Position numbers and translations under genes: made by a program. Shown piece after piece: positions 31,057 through 39,894 of a stretch of DNA of 64,000 nucleotides (positions are counted from its first letter, which is position 1; each line of letters opens with the position of its first letter). The stretch spans positions 117,317 to 181,316 of the forward strand of contig NZ_FOHB01000009.1 in assembly GCF_900111375.1 (NCBI RefSeq). The letters run 5' to 3'. Source of the DNA: Pedococcus cremeus. Its GTDB lineage: Bacteria > Actinomycetota > Actinomycetes > Actinomycetales > Dermatophilaceae. The notes under the pieces are model-generated. The model made no database searches. It was not told the origin of the DNA and worked only from the letters and a program-made list of their open reading frames with translations.

Positions 31057-31818
31057 TCAGGCGCCGAAGCGGCGGTTGCGCTCGGAGTAGGCCCGCAGCG
31101 CCCGGAGGAAGTCGACGTGCCGGAAGTCGGGCCAGTAGGCCTCGCAGAAGTAGAACTCGCTGTGCGCGCTCTGCCAGAGCAGGAAGCCCGACAGCCGCTG
31201 CTCGCCCGAGGTGCGGATCACCAGGTCGGGGTCGGGCTGACCCTTGGTGTAGAGGTGCTCGGCGATGTGCTCGACCTCGAGCGACTCGGCGAGCTCCTCG
31301 ATGCTCGTGCCGTTCGCGGCGTGCGAGACCAGCATGGAGCGCACCGCGTCGGTGATCTCCTGGCGTCCGCCGTAGCCGACCGCGACGTTGACGACCATGC
31401 CCTGCACGTCGCGGGTGGCGTCGGCGCTCTCCTTGAGGCGACGCGCGGTCTCGGCCGGGAGCAGGTCGGGCGAGCCGACCGGGTTGATCCGCCAGCGGCG
31501 GGTCTCGGCGAGGTCCGCCACGGCGTTCTCGATGATGGTCAGCAGCGGGGCGAGCTCGGCCGGGGGCCGGTTGAGGTTGTCCGTCGAGAGCAGCCACAGC
31601 GTGACCACCTCGACGCCGGCCTCCTCGCACCAGCCGAGGAAGTTGGCGATGTTGTCGGCACCCGCCTGGTGCCCCTCCTTGGTGGCCGCCCCCCGCTCGC
31701 GGGCCCAGCGCCGGTTGCCGTCGAGCATGACCCCGACGTGGCGGGGCAGCGACGCGTGGGCGAGGCTGCGACGCAGCCGCCGCTCGTACGCGGCATACAG
31801 CAGGTCGTGCAGACCCAC
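31057..31818 (-). CDS. cis-isoprenyl diphosphate synthase, Z-farnesyl-type
   Basis: UppS-family transferase of 253 residues that condenses IPP with an allylic diphosphate in cis. The pyrophosphate motif HVGVMLDGNRRWA, TLWLLSTDNLNRP, and the C-terminal DLVIRTSGEQRLSGFLLWQ and EFYFCEAYWPDF are all conserved. In M. tuberculosis Rv1086, a short-chain Z-farnesyl diphosphate synthase, lies beside a hemolysin III gene (Rv1085c) as here, which favours the short-chain function over decaprenyl or undecaprenyl synthesis. GTG start (VGLHDLLYAAYERR) has GGGAGG six bases upstream. Divergent from hemolysin III. Confidence 0.88.
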   Translation of the reverse strand: MGLHDLLYAAYERRLRRSLAHASLPRHVGVMLDGNRRWARERGAATKEGHQAGADNIANFLGWCEEAGVEVVTLWLLSTDNLNRPPAELAPLLTIIENAVADLAETRRWRINPVGSPDLLPAETARRLKESADATRDVQGMVVNVAVGYGGRQEITDAVRSMLVSHAANGTSIEELAESLEVEHIAEHLYTKGQPDPDLVIRTSGEQRLSGFLLWQSAHSEFYFCEAYWPDFRHVDFLRALRAYSERNRRFGA

Positions 31819-31941
31819 AGGGCCTCCCGGAAAGGAATGTGCAGCAGGGCGCGGTTCGCGGACCGCTCTGCACACGCTACCCCTCCTTCATGGGCGCAGC
31901 CCGGAGCAGGCACGCCGGAGGTCGTCCGAAGGGCAGTGTTC

Positions 31942-31975
31942 AACCTACGTTCGCGTAGGTTACGGTCGCGTAGGT
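31942..31975. promoter_or_regulatory. tandem palindromic operator upstream of hemolysin III
   Basis: AACCTACG-TTCG-CGTAGGTT (31942-31961) is a perfect 8-bp inverted repeat. A second right arm follows in a tandem 15-mer: TACGTTCGCGTAGGT then TACGGTCGCGTAGGT. It ends 13 bases before the hemolysin III start, where a repressor would block initiation. The form is typical of TetR-family operators, and none is encoded next to it. Confidence 0.6.
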
Positions 31976-31987
31976 TATGCTGCCTCC

Positions 31988-32677
31988 ATGGCCACGACAT
32001 CCGAATACCACGAGCGCGGCTCCCTCGAGTCCGTCGTCGATGCCGTCAAGCCCAAGCTGCGCGGCTGGTTCCACGCCGGCATGGTGCCGCTGACCGTCGC
32101 CGCGGGCATCGTGCTCATCACCCTGGCCCCGAACACGACCGCCCGCATCGCCGCGGCGGTCTTCTCGGTCACCGCCTGGATGCTCTTCGGCACCTCCGCG
32201 GTCTACCACCGCGGGAACTGGTCTCCGAGGGTGGCCGGGGTGCTCAAGCGCCTCGACCACTCCAACATCTTCCTCATCATCGCCGGCAGCTACACGCCGT
32301 TCGCCCTGCTCCTGCCCCCCGGCCAGCGCCGCACCATGCTCACCATCGTGTGGGCCGGCGCCATCGCGGGCGTGCTGTTCCGGGTCCTGTGGGTGCACGC
32401 GCCCCGCTGGCTCTACACGCCGGTCTACGTGGCACTGGGCTGGGTCGCCGTCTTCTACCTCGGCCCGTTGCTGCAGCACGGCGGCCCGGCCATCGTGGCC
32501 CTCATCGCCGCGGGGGGCCTGCTCTACACCCTCGGTGCCGTCGTCTACGGCATCAAGCGGCCGAACCCCTCCCCGCGGTGGTTCGGGTTCCACGAGATCT
32601 TCCACGCCTTCACGGTGGCGGCCTTCATCGCCCACTACGTGGCGGCCTCCATGACCGTCTACAGCTACGGCGCCTGA
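31988..32677 (+). CDS. hemolysin III / PAQR-family membrane protein
   Basis: A 229-residue, seven-helix membrane protein of the YqfA/HlyIII family. The metal-binding motifs are intact: FGTSAVYHRGNW after helix 2, and FHEIFHAFTVAAFIAHY before the last helix. Members are linked to membrane fluidity and lipid homeostasis; haemolytic activity is a historical label. ATG at MATTSEYHERG. It is controlled by a region with a tandem palindrome and is divergent from the isoprenyl synthase. Confidence 0.92.
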   Translation: MATTSEYHERGSLESVVDAVKPKLRGWFHAGMVPLTVAAGIVLITLAPNTTARIAAAVFSVTAWMLFGTSAVYHRGNWSPRVAGVLKRLDHSNIFLIIAGSYTPFALLLPPGQRRTMLTIVWAGAIAGVLFRVLWVHAPRWLYTPVYVALGWVAVFYLGPLLQHGGPAIVALIAAGGLLYTLGAVVYGIKRPNPSPRWFGFHEIFHAFTVAAFIAHYVAASMTVYSYGA

Positions 32678-32678
32678 G

Positions 32679-33158
32679 CTACACGTCGTAGTCGGTGTCC
32701 GCCGCGGCTGACGCGGCCCCCGCGTCGGCCGCTCCGCCCGAGGCCGCCTCGCCTGCTCCGCCCGAGCCCGAGCCCTCGCCCTGCGGGTTGGTCTGCCACA
32801 GGCCCATGACGTTGCCCTCGGGGTCGCGGAAGTAGGCGGTCCACCCCATGGGCCCGACCGGCTGGCGGCCCACCACGGTCTCGCCGCCCCGCTTCGCCAC
32901 TTCCTCCAAGGTCGCGTCGATGTCGTCGACGTCGATGGTGATGACCGGGCGCTCGACCGGCCCGCCACGTTCGGTCATGCCCCCGTTGATGTAGCCCGGC
33001 TCGGTCGAGCCCTGCTCACCCACGGGGCCGGTCGCCACGAGGGAGTAGTCCATCCCGGGGACGTCCTCCAGCTGCCAGCCGAACAGCTCGGAGTAGAACG
33101 ACCGGGCCCGGGCCCCGTCGTCGAAGGGAAGCTCGAAGTGGACGACGCGACCGCTCAT
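32679..33158 (-). CDS. VOC-family (glyoxalase-like) protein
   Basis: A 159-residue protein with two beta-alpha-beta-beta-beta modules. It starts RVVHFELPFDDGARARSFYSELFGW and has the C-terminal motif TAYFRDPEGNVMGLWQTNP typical of PF00903. The final 30 residues are Gly/Ala/Ser low complexity. Function cannot be assigned; relatives include antibiotic resistance and isomerase enzymes. It lies 22 bases after the small membrane gene and is convergent, one base apart, with hemolysin III. Confidence 0.85.
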   Translation of the reverse strand: MSGRVVHFELPFDDGARARSFYSELFGWQLEDVPGMDYSLVATGPVGEQGSTEPGYINGGMTERGGPVERPVITIDVDDIDATLEEVAKRGGETVVGRQPVGPMGWTAYFRDPEGNVMGLWQTNPQGEGSGSGGAGEAASGGAADAGAASAAADTDYDV

Positions 33159-33180
33159 CTGGCGACCTCCTGGACAGGCG

Positions 33181-33525
33181 CTAGGGCTGGGTGGGCCTGT
33201 CGCCAGTCTGGTCGTCGCTGGGGCCCTCGTCCTCCACCGCAGGGGTGACCCCGGGACCGTCGGCCTCCCCGGCCGGCCGGCCGCCCCCAGCACCGCCCTT
33301 GGCCTTGACCTTGCGCTTCGCCGTGCTCTTCGTGGTGCTCTTCGCGGTGCTCTTCGCCTCGGCAGCGGCCTCGGCCTCGCGCTGGGCCTCCTCGGCGCGG
33401 TAGGACATCCGCCGCATGCGGGAGTTCATGTTGCGCATGAGCAGCCACAGGGCGATGGCGAGGGCGAAGAACGCGAGGAACGCGCCGATGCCCGGGGAGA
33501 CCGAGGAGACGGTGTCACCGTTCAC
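33181..33525 (-). CDS. small single-pass membrane protein next to mca (Rv1083-like position)
   Basis: A 114-residue protein. It has one transmembrane helix at about residues 11-32 (GIGAFLAFFALAIALWLLMR), then a charged stretch with NMNSRMRRMSYRAEEAQREAE, then a Lys/Thr repeat tail (KSTAKSTTKSTAKRK) and a disordered acidic end. The gene starts with GTG overlapping the mca stop by four bases. A short membrane protein in the same position accompanies mca in mycobacteria; its role is unknown. The Lys-rich tail could contact nucleic acid or phospholipid. Confidence 0.8.
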   Translation of the reverse strand: MNGDTVSSVSPGIGAFLAFFALAIALWLLMRNMNSRMRRMSYRAEEAQREAEAAAEAKSTAKSTTKSTAKRKVKAKGGAGGGRPAGEADGPGVTPAVEDEGPSDDQTGDRPTQP

Positions 33526-34454
33526 GAGGGGTCCTTCCGTCCGTCGTAGGCGAGCTCCAGCCCGCTCTTGGTGGCCAGGGCGTCGGCGTCGACGTCGCGC
33601 AGGCCCGCGAACAGGTCGTCCTCGACCGGCTCGACCGGCACGTACGACAGTGCCGCCTCGTACTCCTCGGTCGGCCACACGCGCCGCTGCAGCTCGCGCG
33701 AGACCCGGAAGAAGCTGCCGTCGGGGTCGATCTGGGTCGCGTGGGCCAGCAGGGCCTGGTCGCGCCGGTCGAACCAGTCGGCGCAGTGGACCCTGGTGGT
33801 CACGGTGCGCGGCTTGCGGTCCTGCCAGTTCTCGAGCCACTCGTGGTAGGGGCTCTCCTCCTCGAGCGAGAGCAGCGCCTCGTGGAAGGCGACGATGCGG
33901 TCGCGGTTGAAGGTCTGGTTGTAGTAGATCTTCAGCGGCTGCCACGCCTCGCCGGTGTGCGGGTATGCCGCGGGGTCGCCGGCCGCCTGGAACGCCGACA
34001 TGGAGACGGTGTGGCACATGATGTGGTCGGGGTGCGGGTAGCCGCCGTTCTCGTCGTACGTCGTCATCACGTGCGGCCGGAAGCGGCGAATCTCGCGGAC
34101 CAGCGCCTCGGTCGTGACCTCGAGCGGCTCGAGAGCGAAGCAGCCATCGGGCAGCGGCGGGAGCGGGTCGCCCTCGGGCAGGCCGCTGTCGACGAACCCG
34201 AGCCAGCTGTGCTGCACGCCGAGGATCTCCTGGGCCCGCGCCATCTCCTGGCGACGCACCCGCGGCAGGTCGCGCTGGATGTGGATGTCGTCGGCCAGCC
34301 TGGGGTTGAGGATGTCGCCGCGCTCGCCACCGGTGCACGAGACCACGAGCACCTCGTGCCCCTCGTCCACGTACTTGGCCATCGTCGCAGCGCCCTTGCT
34401 CGACTCGTCGTCGGGGTGCGCGTGCACCGCCATGAGGCGCAACCGGTCAGCCAC
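33522..34454 (-). CDS. mca: mycothiol S-conjugate amidase
   Basis: Zinc amidase of 310 residues that cleaves mycothiol adducts of electrophiles and antibiotics, releasing mercapturic acids for export. The LmbE-type zinc motif AVHAHPDDESSKG lies at the N-terminus; the third ligand is in NGGYPHPDHIMCH. Its length and tail distinguish it from MshB. The GTG start is set by family similarity (ADRLRLMAVHAHPDDE). Presence of mca shows that the organism makes mycothiol. It is divergent from the DUF4307 gene and followed by a co-translated membrane protein. Confidence 0.94.
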   Translation of the reverse strand: MADRLRLMAVHAHPDDESSKGAATMAKYVDEGHEVLVVSCTGGERGDILNPRLADDIHIQRDLPRVRRQEMARAQEILGVQHSWLGFVDSGLPEGDPLPPLPDGCFALEPLEVTTEALVREIRRFRPHVMTTYDENGGYPHPDHIMCHTVSMSAFQAAGDPAAYPHTGEAWQPLKIYYNQTFNRDRIVAFHEALLSLEEESPYHEWLENWQDRKPRTVTTRVHCADWFDRRDQALLAHATQIDPDGSFFRVSRELQRRVWPTEEYEAALSYVPVEPVEDDLFAGLRDVDADALATKSGLELAYDGRKDPS

Positions 34455-34524
34455 CTGCTCACCCTTTCTGGGCATCGTCGACAATGGGGCCGATCGCCAT
34501 CCTCTCACCTGAAAGGCACGCCGC

Positions 34525-34890
34525 ATGCCCCTCCCCCGCCCTGCCCCGGGCACCGGCCGGTGGTGGGTCGTCGGCATCGTCGGCTGCCTCCTCGGCGTGG
34601 CCCTGGTGACCTGGCTGGCCCTGGCCAACACGGTGGGCCGGGTCACCTGGACCGACACCAGCTACAAGGTGGTCGACGACCGGACCGTGGAGGTGCAGTT
34701 CGAGGTGCACCGCCCACACGGACAGGCCGTCACCTGCCTCGTGCGCGCCCTCGACCAGGGCTTCGGCGTCGTCGGCTCGGTCGAGGTGCAGGTGCCCGCC
34801 TCGCCCGAGCGCGACGTGCACCGGAAGGTCACGGTGCGCACCACCACCCGCGCGGTCACCGGGGCGGTCCGCAGCTGCTCGCCGGCCTAG
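34525..34890 (+). CDS. DUF4307 membrane protein
   Basis: A 121-residue protein with one N-terminal membrane helix (WWVVGIVGCLLGVALVTWLAL, residues 13-33) and an extracytoplasmic beta-rich domain. The segment SYKVVDDRTVEVQFEVHRP and cysteines in VTCLVRAL and RSCSPA match the DUF4307 family. It occupies the same place between mca and greA in M. tuberculosis (Rv1081c). Function unknown; it may be structural at the membrane. ATG with AAAGG upstream. Confidence 0.88.
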   Translation: MPLPRPAPGTGRWWVVGIVGCLLGVALVTWLALANTVGRVTWTDTSYKVVDDRTVEVQFEVHRPHGQAVTCLVRALDQGFGVVGSVEVQVPASPERDVHRKVTVRTTTRAVTGAVRSCSPA

Positions 34891-35122
34891 CCGACGGGCT
34901 GGCACCGCAGGTCCGCGAGCATCACCCGTTCGTCCACGATCGGGCCGGCCGCGGGTCCTGTCCGCCGTGTGGAATGGACCCTGTCGCGAGGGCGTTGATA
35001 CCCTTGTCACTTCACGAAGCGGTCTGGACCCAAGGCCCCCTGTGGGACAGGGTCCGGACCGTCTTGCGTACCACCCCCCGGTCTCGCCGGGCGTAGACCG
35101 AGGACAACCAAGGAGTTTTCAC

Positions 35123-35614
35123 GTGAGCGACATCGCCACCCCCGCACAGAGCTACCTCACCCAGGAGGCCTACGACCGCCTCAAGGCTGAGCTGGACCAG
35201 CTCTCCGGTGAGGGCCGGACCGAGATCGCCAAGCGGATCGAGGCGGCCCGCGAGGAGGGCGACCTCAAGGAGAACGGCGGCTACCACGCCGCCAAGGAGG
35301 AGCAGGGCAAGATGGAGGCCCGCATCCGCCAGCTGACCCAGCTCCTCGAAAACGCCAAGGTCGGCGAGAAGCCTGCCGACGACGGCATCGTCGAGCCAGG
35401 CATGGTCGTCACCGTCGACATGTTCGGCGACGACCTGACCTTCCTCATGGGCTCGCGGGAGATCGCCGACGCCGACCTGGAGGTCTACAGCGACAAGTCC
35501 GCCATGGGCGCCGCCATCAACGGCAAGAAGATCGGCGACACCGTCTCCTATCAGACCCCCAACGGCAAGACCATCGAGGTCACCATCAAGGACGCCAAGC
35601 CCTACGCGGGCTGA
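35123..35614 (+). CDS. greA: transcription elongation factor GreA
   Basis: Rescues backtracked RNA polymerase by stimulating transcript cleavage. It is 163 residues. The N-terminal coiled coil has LTQEAYDRLKAELDQL and, at its tip, the two acidic residues in EEGDLKENGGYHAAKEEQ. The C-terminal FKBP-like globule ends SYQTPNGKTIEVTIKDAKPY. GTG is chosen because AAGGAG lies eight bases upstream. Monocistronic, with a very strong terminator four bases after the stop. Confidence 0.97.
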   Translation: MSDIATPAQSYLTQEAYDRLKAELDQLSGEGRTEIAKRIEAAREEGDLKENGGYHAAKEEQGKMEARIRQLTQLLENAKVGEKPADDGIVEPGMVVTVDMFGDDLTFLMGSREIADADLEVYSDKSAMGAAINGKKIGDTVSYQTPNGKTIEVTIKDAKPYAG

Positions 35615-35618
35615 CGAC

Positions 35619-35667
35619 CGACGCGAGAAGGGCCGTTCCCCGCTGGGGGGCGGCCCTTCTCGCGTCG
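35619..35667. terminator. greA terminator
   Basis: CGACGCGAGAAGGGCCG (35619-35635) pairs perfectly with CGGCCCTTCTCGCGTCG (35651-35667): a 17-bp stem with a 15-nt loop. It also serves the convergent acetyltransferase gene. Confidence 0.92.
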
Positions 35668-35713
35668 TCGGGTCCGTTCTGACCGGCTTCAGGGGGTCCA
35701 GTCCCGGCGGGGC

Positions 35714-36265
35714 TCAGTCCTCGACGGGGTTGAGGAGCTGGAACAGCACGTGGTCGCGCCACTGCCCGGCGATCCGCAGGTAACGCTGTGCCAGGCCGAA
35801 CCGGACGAAGCCGTTCTTCTCCAGCACGCGCTGCGAGCGCAGGTTGTCGACGAGCGTGCCCGCCTGGACGCGGTGCAGGCCGAGGTCCGCGAACGCCACC
35901 TGCTGGGTCATGTGCCGCACCGCGGCGGTCGCCAGGCCGCGGCCTCCTGCCTGCTCGGCGACCCAGTAGCCGAGGTTGCAGGACTGGAACGGACCGCGCA
36001 CCACCTCGTTGAGGGTGATCCGGCCGACCACGGCGCCGTCCTCGTCGAGGACGACGTGCGGCACCGTGCGGTCCTGGGCGTACTGGGTCAGCAGCCCCCG
36101 CACCAGGGCCCGCTGCCCGGCCTCGGTGAAGTACTCCTCGCTGCGCGGCGGCTCGTAGGGCGCCATGAACGTGCGGTTGGCCCGTACCAGCTCGGCCAGC
36201 ACGGGTACGTCCGCGAGGCTGACCAGCCGGGTCCGCGGCGGGGCGCCGTCCACCTGACGGGTCAC
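35714..36265 (-). CDS. RimJ/RimL-type GNAT acetyltransferase
   Basis: A 183-residue GNAT enzyme that probably acetylates a protein N-terminus or small amine. LGYWVAEQAGGRGLATAAVRHM forms the acetyl-CoA loop, and NLRSQRVLEKNGFVRFGLAQRYL is the C-terminal RimJ-like block. GTG start overlaps the ilvA stop by four bases, so it is translated with ilvA, but the metabolic link is not evident. Confidence 0.88.
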   Translation of the reverse strand: MTRQVDGAPPRTRLVSLADVPVLAELVRANRTFMAPYEPPRSEEYFTEAGQRALVRGLLTQYAQDRTVPHVVLDEDGAVVGRITLNEVVRGPFQSCNLGYWVAEQAGGRGLATAAVRHMTQQVAFADLGLHRVQAGTLVDNLRSQRVLEKNGFVRFGLAQRYLRIAGQWRDHVLFQLLNPVED

Positions 36266-37485
36266 CCGAACTTGAGCTGGTAGCCCTTGGTCCGCAACGC
36301 GCGCAGGACCTCCTCGCAGTGCTCGTGGCCGCGGGTCTCGAGCTGCAGGCCGATCTCCACCTCGTCGACCCGGATCGTCGTGCCGGTGCGGACGTGCTCG
36401 ACCTCGAGGACGTTGGCGTCGGCCGACGCGAGGTCGGCGAGCAGGCGGGCCAGCGACCCGGGCTTGTCGGGCACCCGCACCCGGAACTGCAGGTAGCGTC
36501 CGGCGGAGGCCATGCCGTGCCGGATGATGCGCAGCAGCAGCAGGGGGTCGATGTTGCCGCCCGAGAGCACGGCGACGACGGGGCCGTCGACGTGCCGGCC
36601 CGCGGTTCCGAGCAGGTGGGCCACCGCTGCGGCGCCCGCCGGCTCCACCACGAGCTTGGCGCGCTCGAGCAGGAACAGCAGGGCGCGTGAGAGCGCCTCC
36701 TCACTGACCGTCTCCATGCCGTCGACCAGCTCGCGCACGAGGCCGTAGGGCACGTCGCCGGGCATGCCGACCGCGATGCCGTCGGCCATGGTCTGCATGT
36801 TCTCGAAGGCGACGGGCTTCCCGGCGGCCAGCGAGAGCGGGTAGGCCGCCGCCTGCTCCGCCTGGACGCCGACGATGCGGACGTCGGGCTTGAGCGCCTT
36901 CACCACGGTGGCGATGCCGGCGAGGAGGCCGCCGCCGCCCGCGCTGACGACGATGGTGCGCACGTCGGGGCACTGCTCGAGGATCTCGAGGCCACAGGTG
37001 CCCTGCCCGGCCACGATGTCGGGGTGGTCGAACGGGTGGATCAGCACCGCCCCCGTCTCCGCCTCCCACTCCCGGGCCTTGACGAGGCACTCGTCGATGG
37101 TGGTGCCGACCTGCTCGATCTCGGCGCCGTAGGCGCGGGTCGCCACGAGCTTGGGCATCGGGGCGCCGTGCGGCATGTAGACCTTGGCCCGGATCCCGAG
37201 CAGCTGGGCGGCGAGGGCGACGCCTTGGGCGTGGTTGCCGGCGCTGGCCGCCACCACTCCCCTCGCCTTCTCCTCGTCCGACAGCCGCGACATGCGGGTG
37301 TAGGCGCCGCGGATCTTGAAGGACCCGGCGCGCTGGAGGTTCTCGCACTTGAGGAAGACCTCGGCCCCGACCCGCTCGGCCAGGGCCCGGCTGTACTCCA
37401 GCGGGGTGGGGCGGACGACGCCGCTGAGCAGGTCTTGCGCAGCGCGGACGTCGTCCAGCGTGACGGACAGCGACGGTGATGCCAT
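36262..37485 (-). CDS. ilvA: threonine ammonia-lyase with C-terminal ACT domain
   Basis: PLP enzyme of 407 residues that deaminates threonine to 2-oxobutanoate for isoleucine. The PLP lysine lies in RAGSFKIRGAYTRM, the phosphate loop in VVSAGGGGLLAGIATV, and an ACT domain occupies about residues 330-407 (RVRVPDKPGSLARLLADLAS), implying amino-acid feedback. ATG at MASPSLSV preferred over an upstream ATG because similarity begins there. It may be read together with the exporter genes 52 bases upstream. Confidence 0.94.
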   Translation of the reverse strand: MASPSLSVTLDDVRAAQDLLSGVVRPTPLEYSRALAERVGAEVFLKCENLQRAGSFKIRGAYTRMSRLSDEEKARGVVAASAGNHAQGVALAAQLLGIRAKVYMPHGAPMPKLVATRAYGAEIEQVGTTIDECLVKAREWEAETGAVLIHPFDHPDIVAGQGTCGLEILEQCPDVRTIVVSAGGGGLLAGIATVVKALKPDVRIVGVQAEQAAAYPLSLAAGKPVAFENMQTMADGIAVGMPGDVPYGLVRELVDGMETVSEEALSRALLFLLERAKLVVEPAGAAAVAHLLGTAGRHVDGPVVAVLSGGNIDPLLLLRIIRHGMASAGRYLQFRVRVPDKPGSLARLLADLASADANVLEVEHVRTGTTIRVDEVEIGLQLETRGHEHCEEVLRALRTKGYQLKFG

Positions 37486-37537
37486 GGGCGCAGGGTAGCG
37501 GCCTGAGGCCGCCACCCCGCCACCGCTCCTACTGCTC

Positions 37538-38385
37538 CTACTCGCTCGTGCGGCGGTTGAACGCCCGCACCGCGAGCGGGGCGACCAGGGCGGCGATGAG
37601 CACCGACCAGCCGGCGGCGAACAGCTCGGGGTGGCGCAGCGGAAGGGCAGCGTCCGGACCTGCCGCCGGGGCGTTGCCCCACAGCTCGCGCATGGCCTGC
37701 ACCAGCGAGGAGACGGGGTTCCACTCCGCGACCGTGCGCAGCCACGGCGTCATGTTCTCCGTCGGCGCGAAGGTGTTGGCCAGGAAGGTGATCGGGAAGA
37801 TGGTCGTGAACATCAGGCCGTTGACCGCCTCGATCGAGCGCATCGCCGAGCCGACGAGGATGCCTATCCAGATCATCGCGAACCCGAACAGCAGCAGCAG
37901 GCCGTAGGCGAGCAGCCCGTCGAGCACTCCGTCGTGGATGCGCCAGCCGATGGCCAGGCCGGTCAGCGACATGACGACGATGCCGATGCTGGAGTGGATG
38001 AGGCTGGAGATGCTCCGGCCGATCAGCACCGACGCCCGGGAGATGGGCAGGGAGCGGAACCGGTCGACGATGCCCTTGTCGATGTCGGTGTTGAGCCCGA
38101 TGGCGACGACGAAGGACGAGAACGCCATGGTCTGGGCCATGATCCCCGGCAGCAGCCACTCGCGGTAGTTGCTGCCCTGGGTCTGGATCGAGCCGCCGAA
38201 GACGAAGGCGAAGAGGACGACGAACATGATCGGCTGGATCGTGACGTCGGTGAGCGCCTCCGGCTGGCGCCGGATGTGGCGCAGGTTGCGCCGCACGATC
38301 GTCCACGACTGGTGCAGCAGGCCGGTCTGGCGCAGCTCGGGGCGGCGCAGCTCCTGCGTGGTCGCGGCGGTGGTGGTGTCGGTGG

Positions 38386-38389
<4 letters not shown>
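37538..38389 (-). CDS. ABC-2 type permease, DrrB-like
   Basis: A 283-residue membrane subunit of a drug or lipid exporter. Six helices are evident; the conserved ABC-2 block reads FRSLPISRASVLIGRSISS, and LVGSAMRSIEAVNGLMFTTIFPITFLAN near the C-terminal half is typical of the DrrB/daunorubicin group. ATG overlaps the ATPase stop by four bases (ATGA). Substrate unknown; the promoter ahead of the operon suggests induction by DNA damage. Confidence 0.9.
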
Positions 38390-39366
<977 letters not shown>

Positions 39367-39373
39367 GGGTTCG

Positions 39374-39396
39374 AGGGTAGGTGGGGGGTCTGACAG
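39374..39396 (-). promoter_or_regulatory. DNA-damage (PafBC/RecA-NDp-type) promoter of the DrrAB-like operon
   Basis: On the minus strand CTGTCAGAC is followed by exactly eight bases and TACCCT. This fits the RecA-independent consensus TTGTCRGTG-N8-TANNNT. The -10 ends eight bases before the ATG. The 16-bp core GGGGTCTGACAGCCCC recurs at the same distance before the DUF222 gene. Confidence 0.65.
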
Positions 39397-39471
39397 CCCC
39401 AACCGATTATTTCGGGGCCCGCGCCGGGTCGCGCGGGCCCCGGATCGATCAGCTGGGGCGGTCGGTGCTGC

Positions 39472-39885
39472 TCAGCCGCGGCAGAGGCAGAACGGGTGGC
39501 CGACCGGGTCGAGGTAGACCTTGAAGCCGCCGGTCTCCGACGGCTGGTGCTCGTGCACCGTGGCGCCGGCGCGCAGCACGAGGGGCTCGGTCTCGTCGAT
39601 GTCGAGCACGGTGAAGTCGAGGTGGAACTGCTGCGGGTGGGCGCCGCCGGGCCAGGTGGGGGCCTGGAAGTCGTCGATGCCCTGGAAGGCCAGGGTGGCG
39701 CGCCCGTCCGGGCGCTCCGGGGTGACCCCACCGCCGGGCGGCACCAGGTTGGCCCAGCCGCGGTCGGCGCCGTCCTCGATGTCCCAGCCGAGGATCGTGG
39801 AGTAGAAGCGGGCGAGCTCGAGCGCGTCGGGGCAGTCGAGCACGACGAGGTCGAGAACCGGGCGTAGCACTGTGTTGTCGCTCAT
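39472..39885 (-). CDS. VOC-family (glyoxalase-like) protein
   Basis: A 137-residue protein with two glyoxalase folds: VLDLVVLDCPDALELARFYS at the start and HPQQFHLDFTVLDIDETEPL for the second half, ending GFKVYLDPVGHPFCLCRG. This subgroup (glyoxalase-like, PF18029) is common and uncharacterised in actinobacteria. It follows the MutL-type gene by nine bases. No substrate can be named. Confidence 0.85.
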   Translation of the reverse strand: MSDNTVLRPVLDLVVLDCPDALELARFYSTILGWDIEDGADRGWANLVPPGGGVTPERPDGRATLAFQGIDDFQAPTWPGGAHPQQFHLDFTVLDIDETEPLVLRAGATVHEHQPSETGGFKVYLDPVGHPFCLCRG

Positions 39886-39894
39886 CCCGGCAAC

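Noticed and set aside
31988..32677. Hemolysin III as a true toxin
   Set aside because: PAQR/YqfA proteins are integral membrane proteins linked to lipid homeostasis; the name is historical and no toxin secretion context is present.
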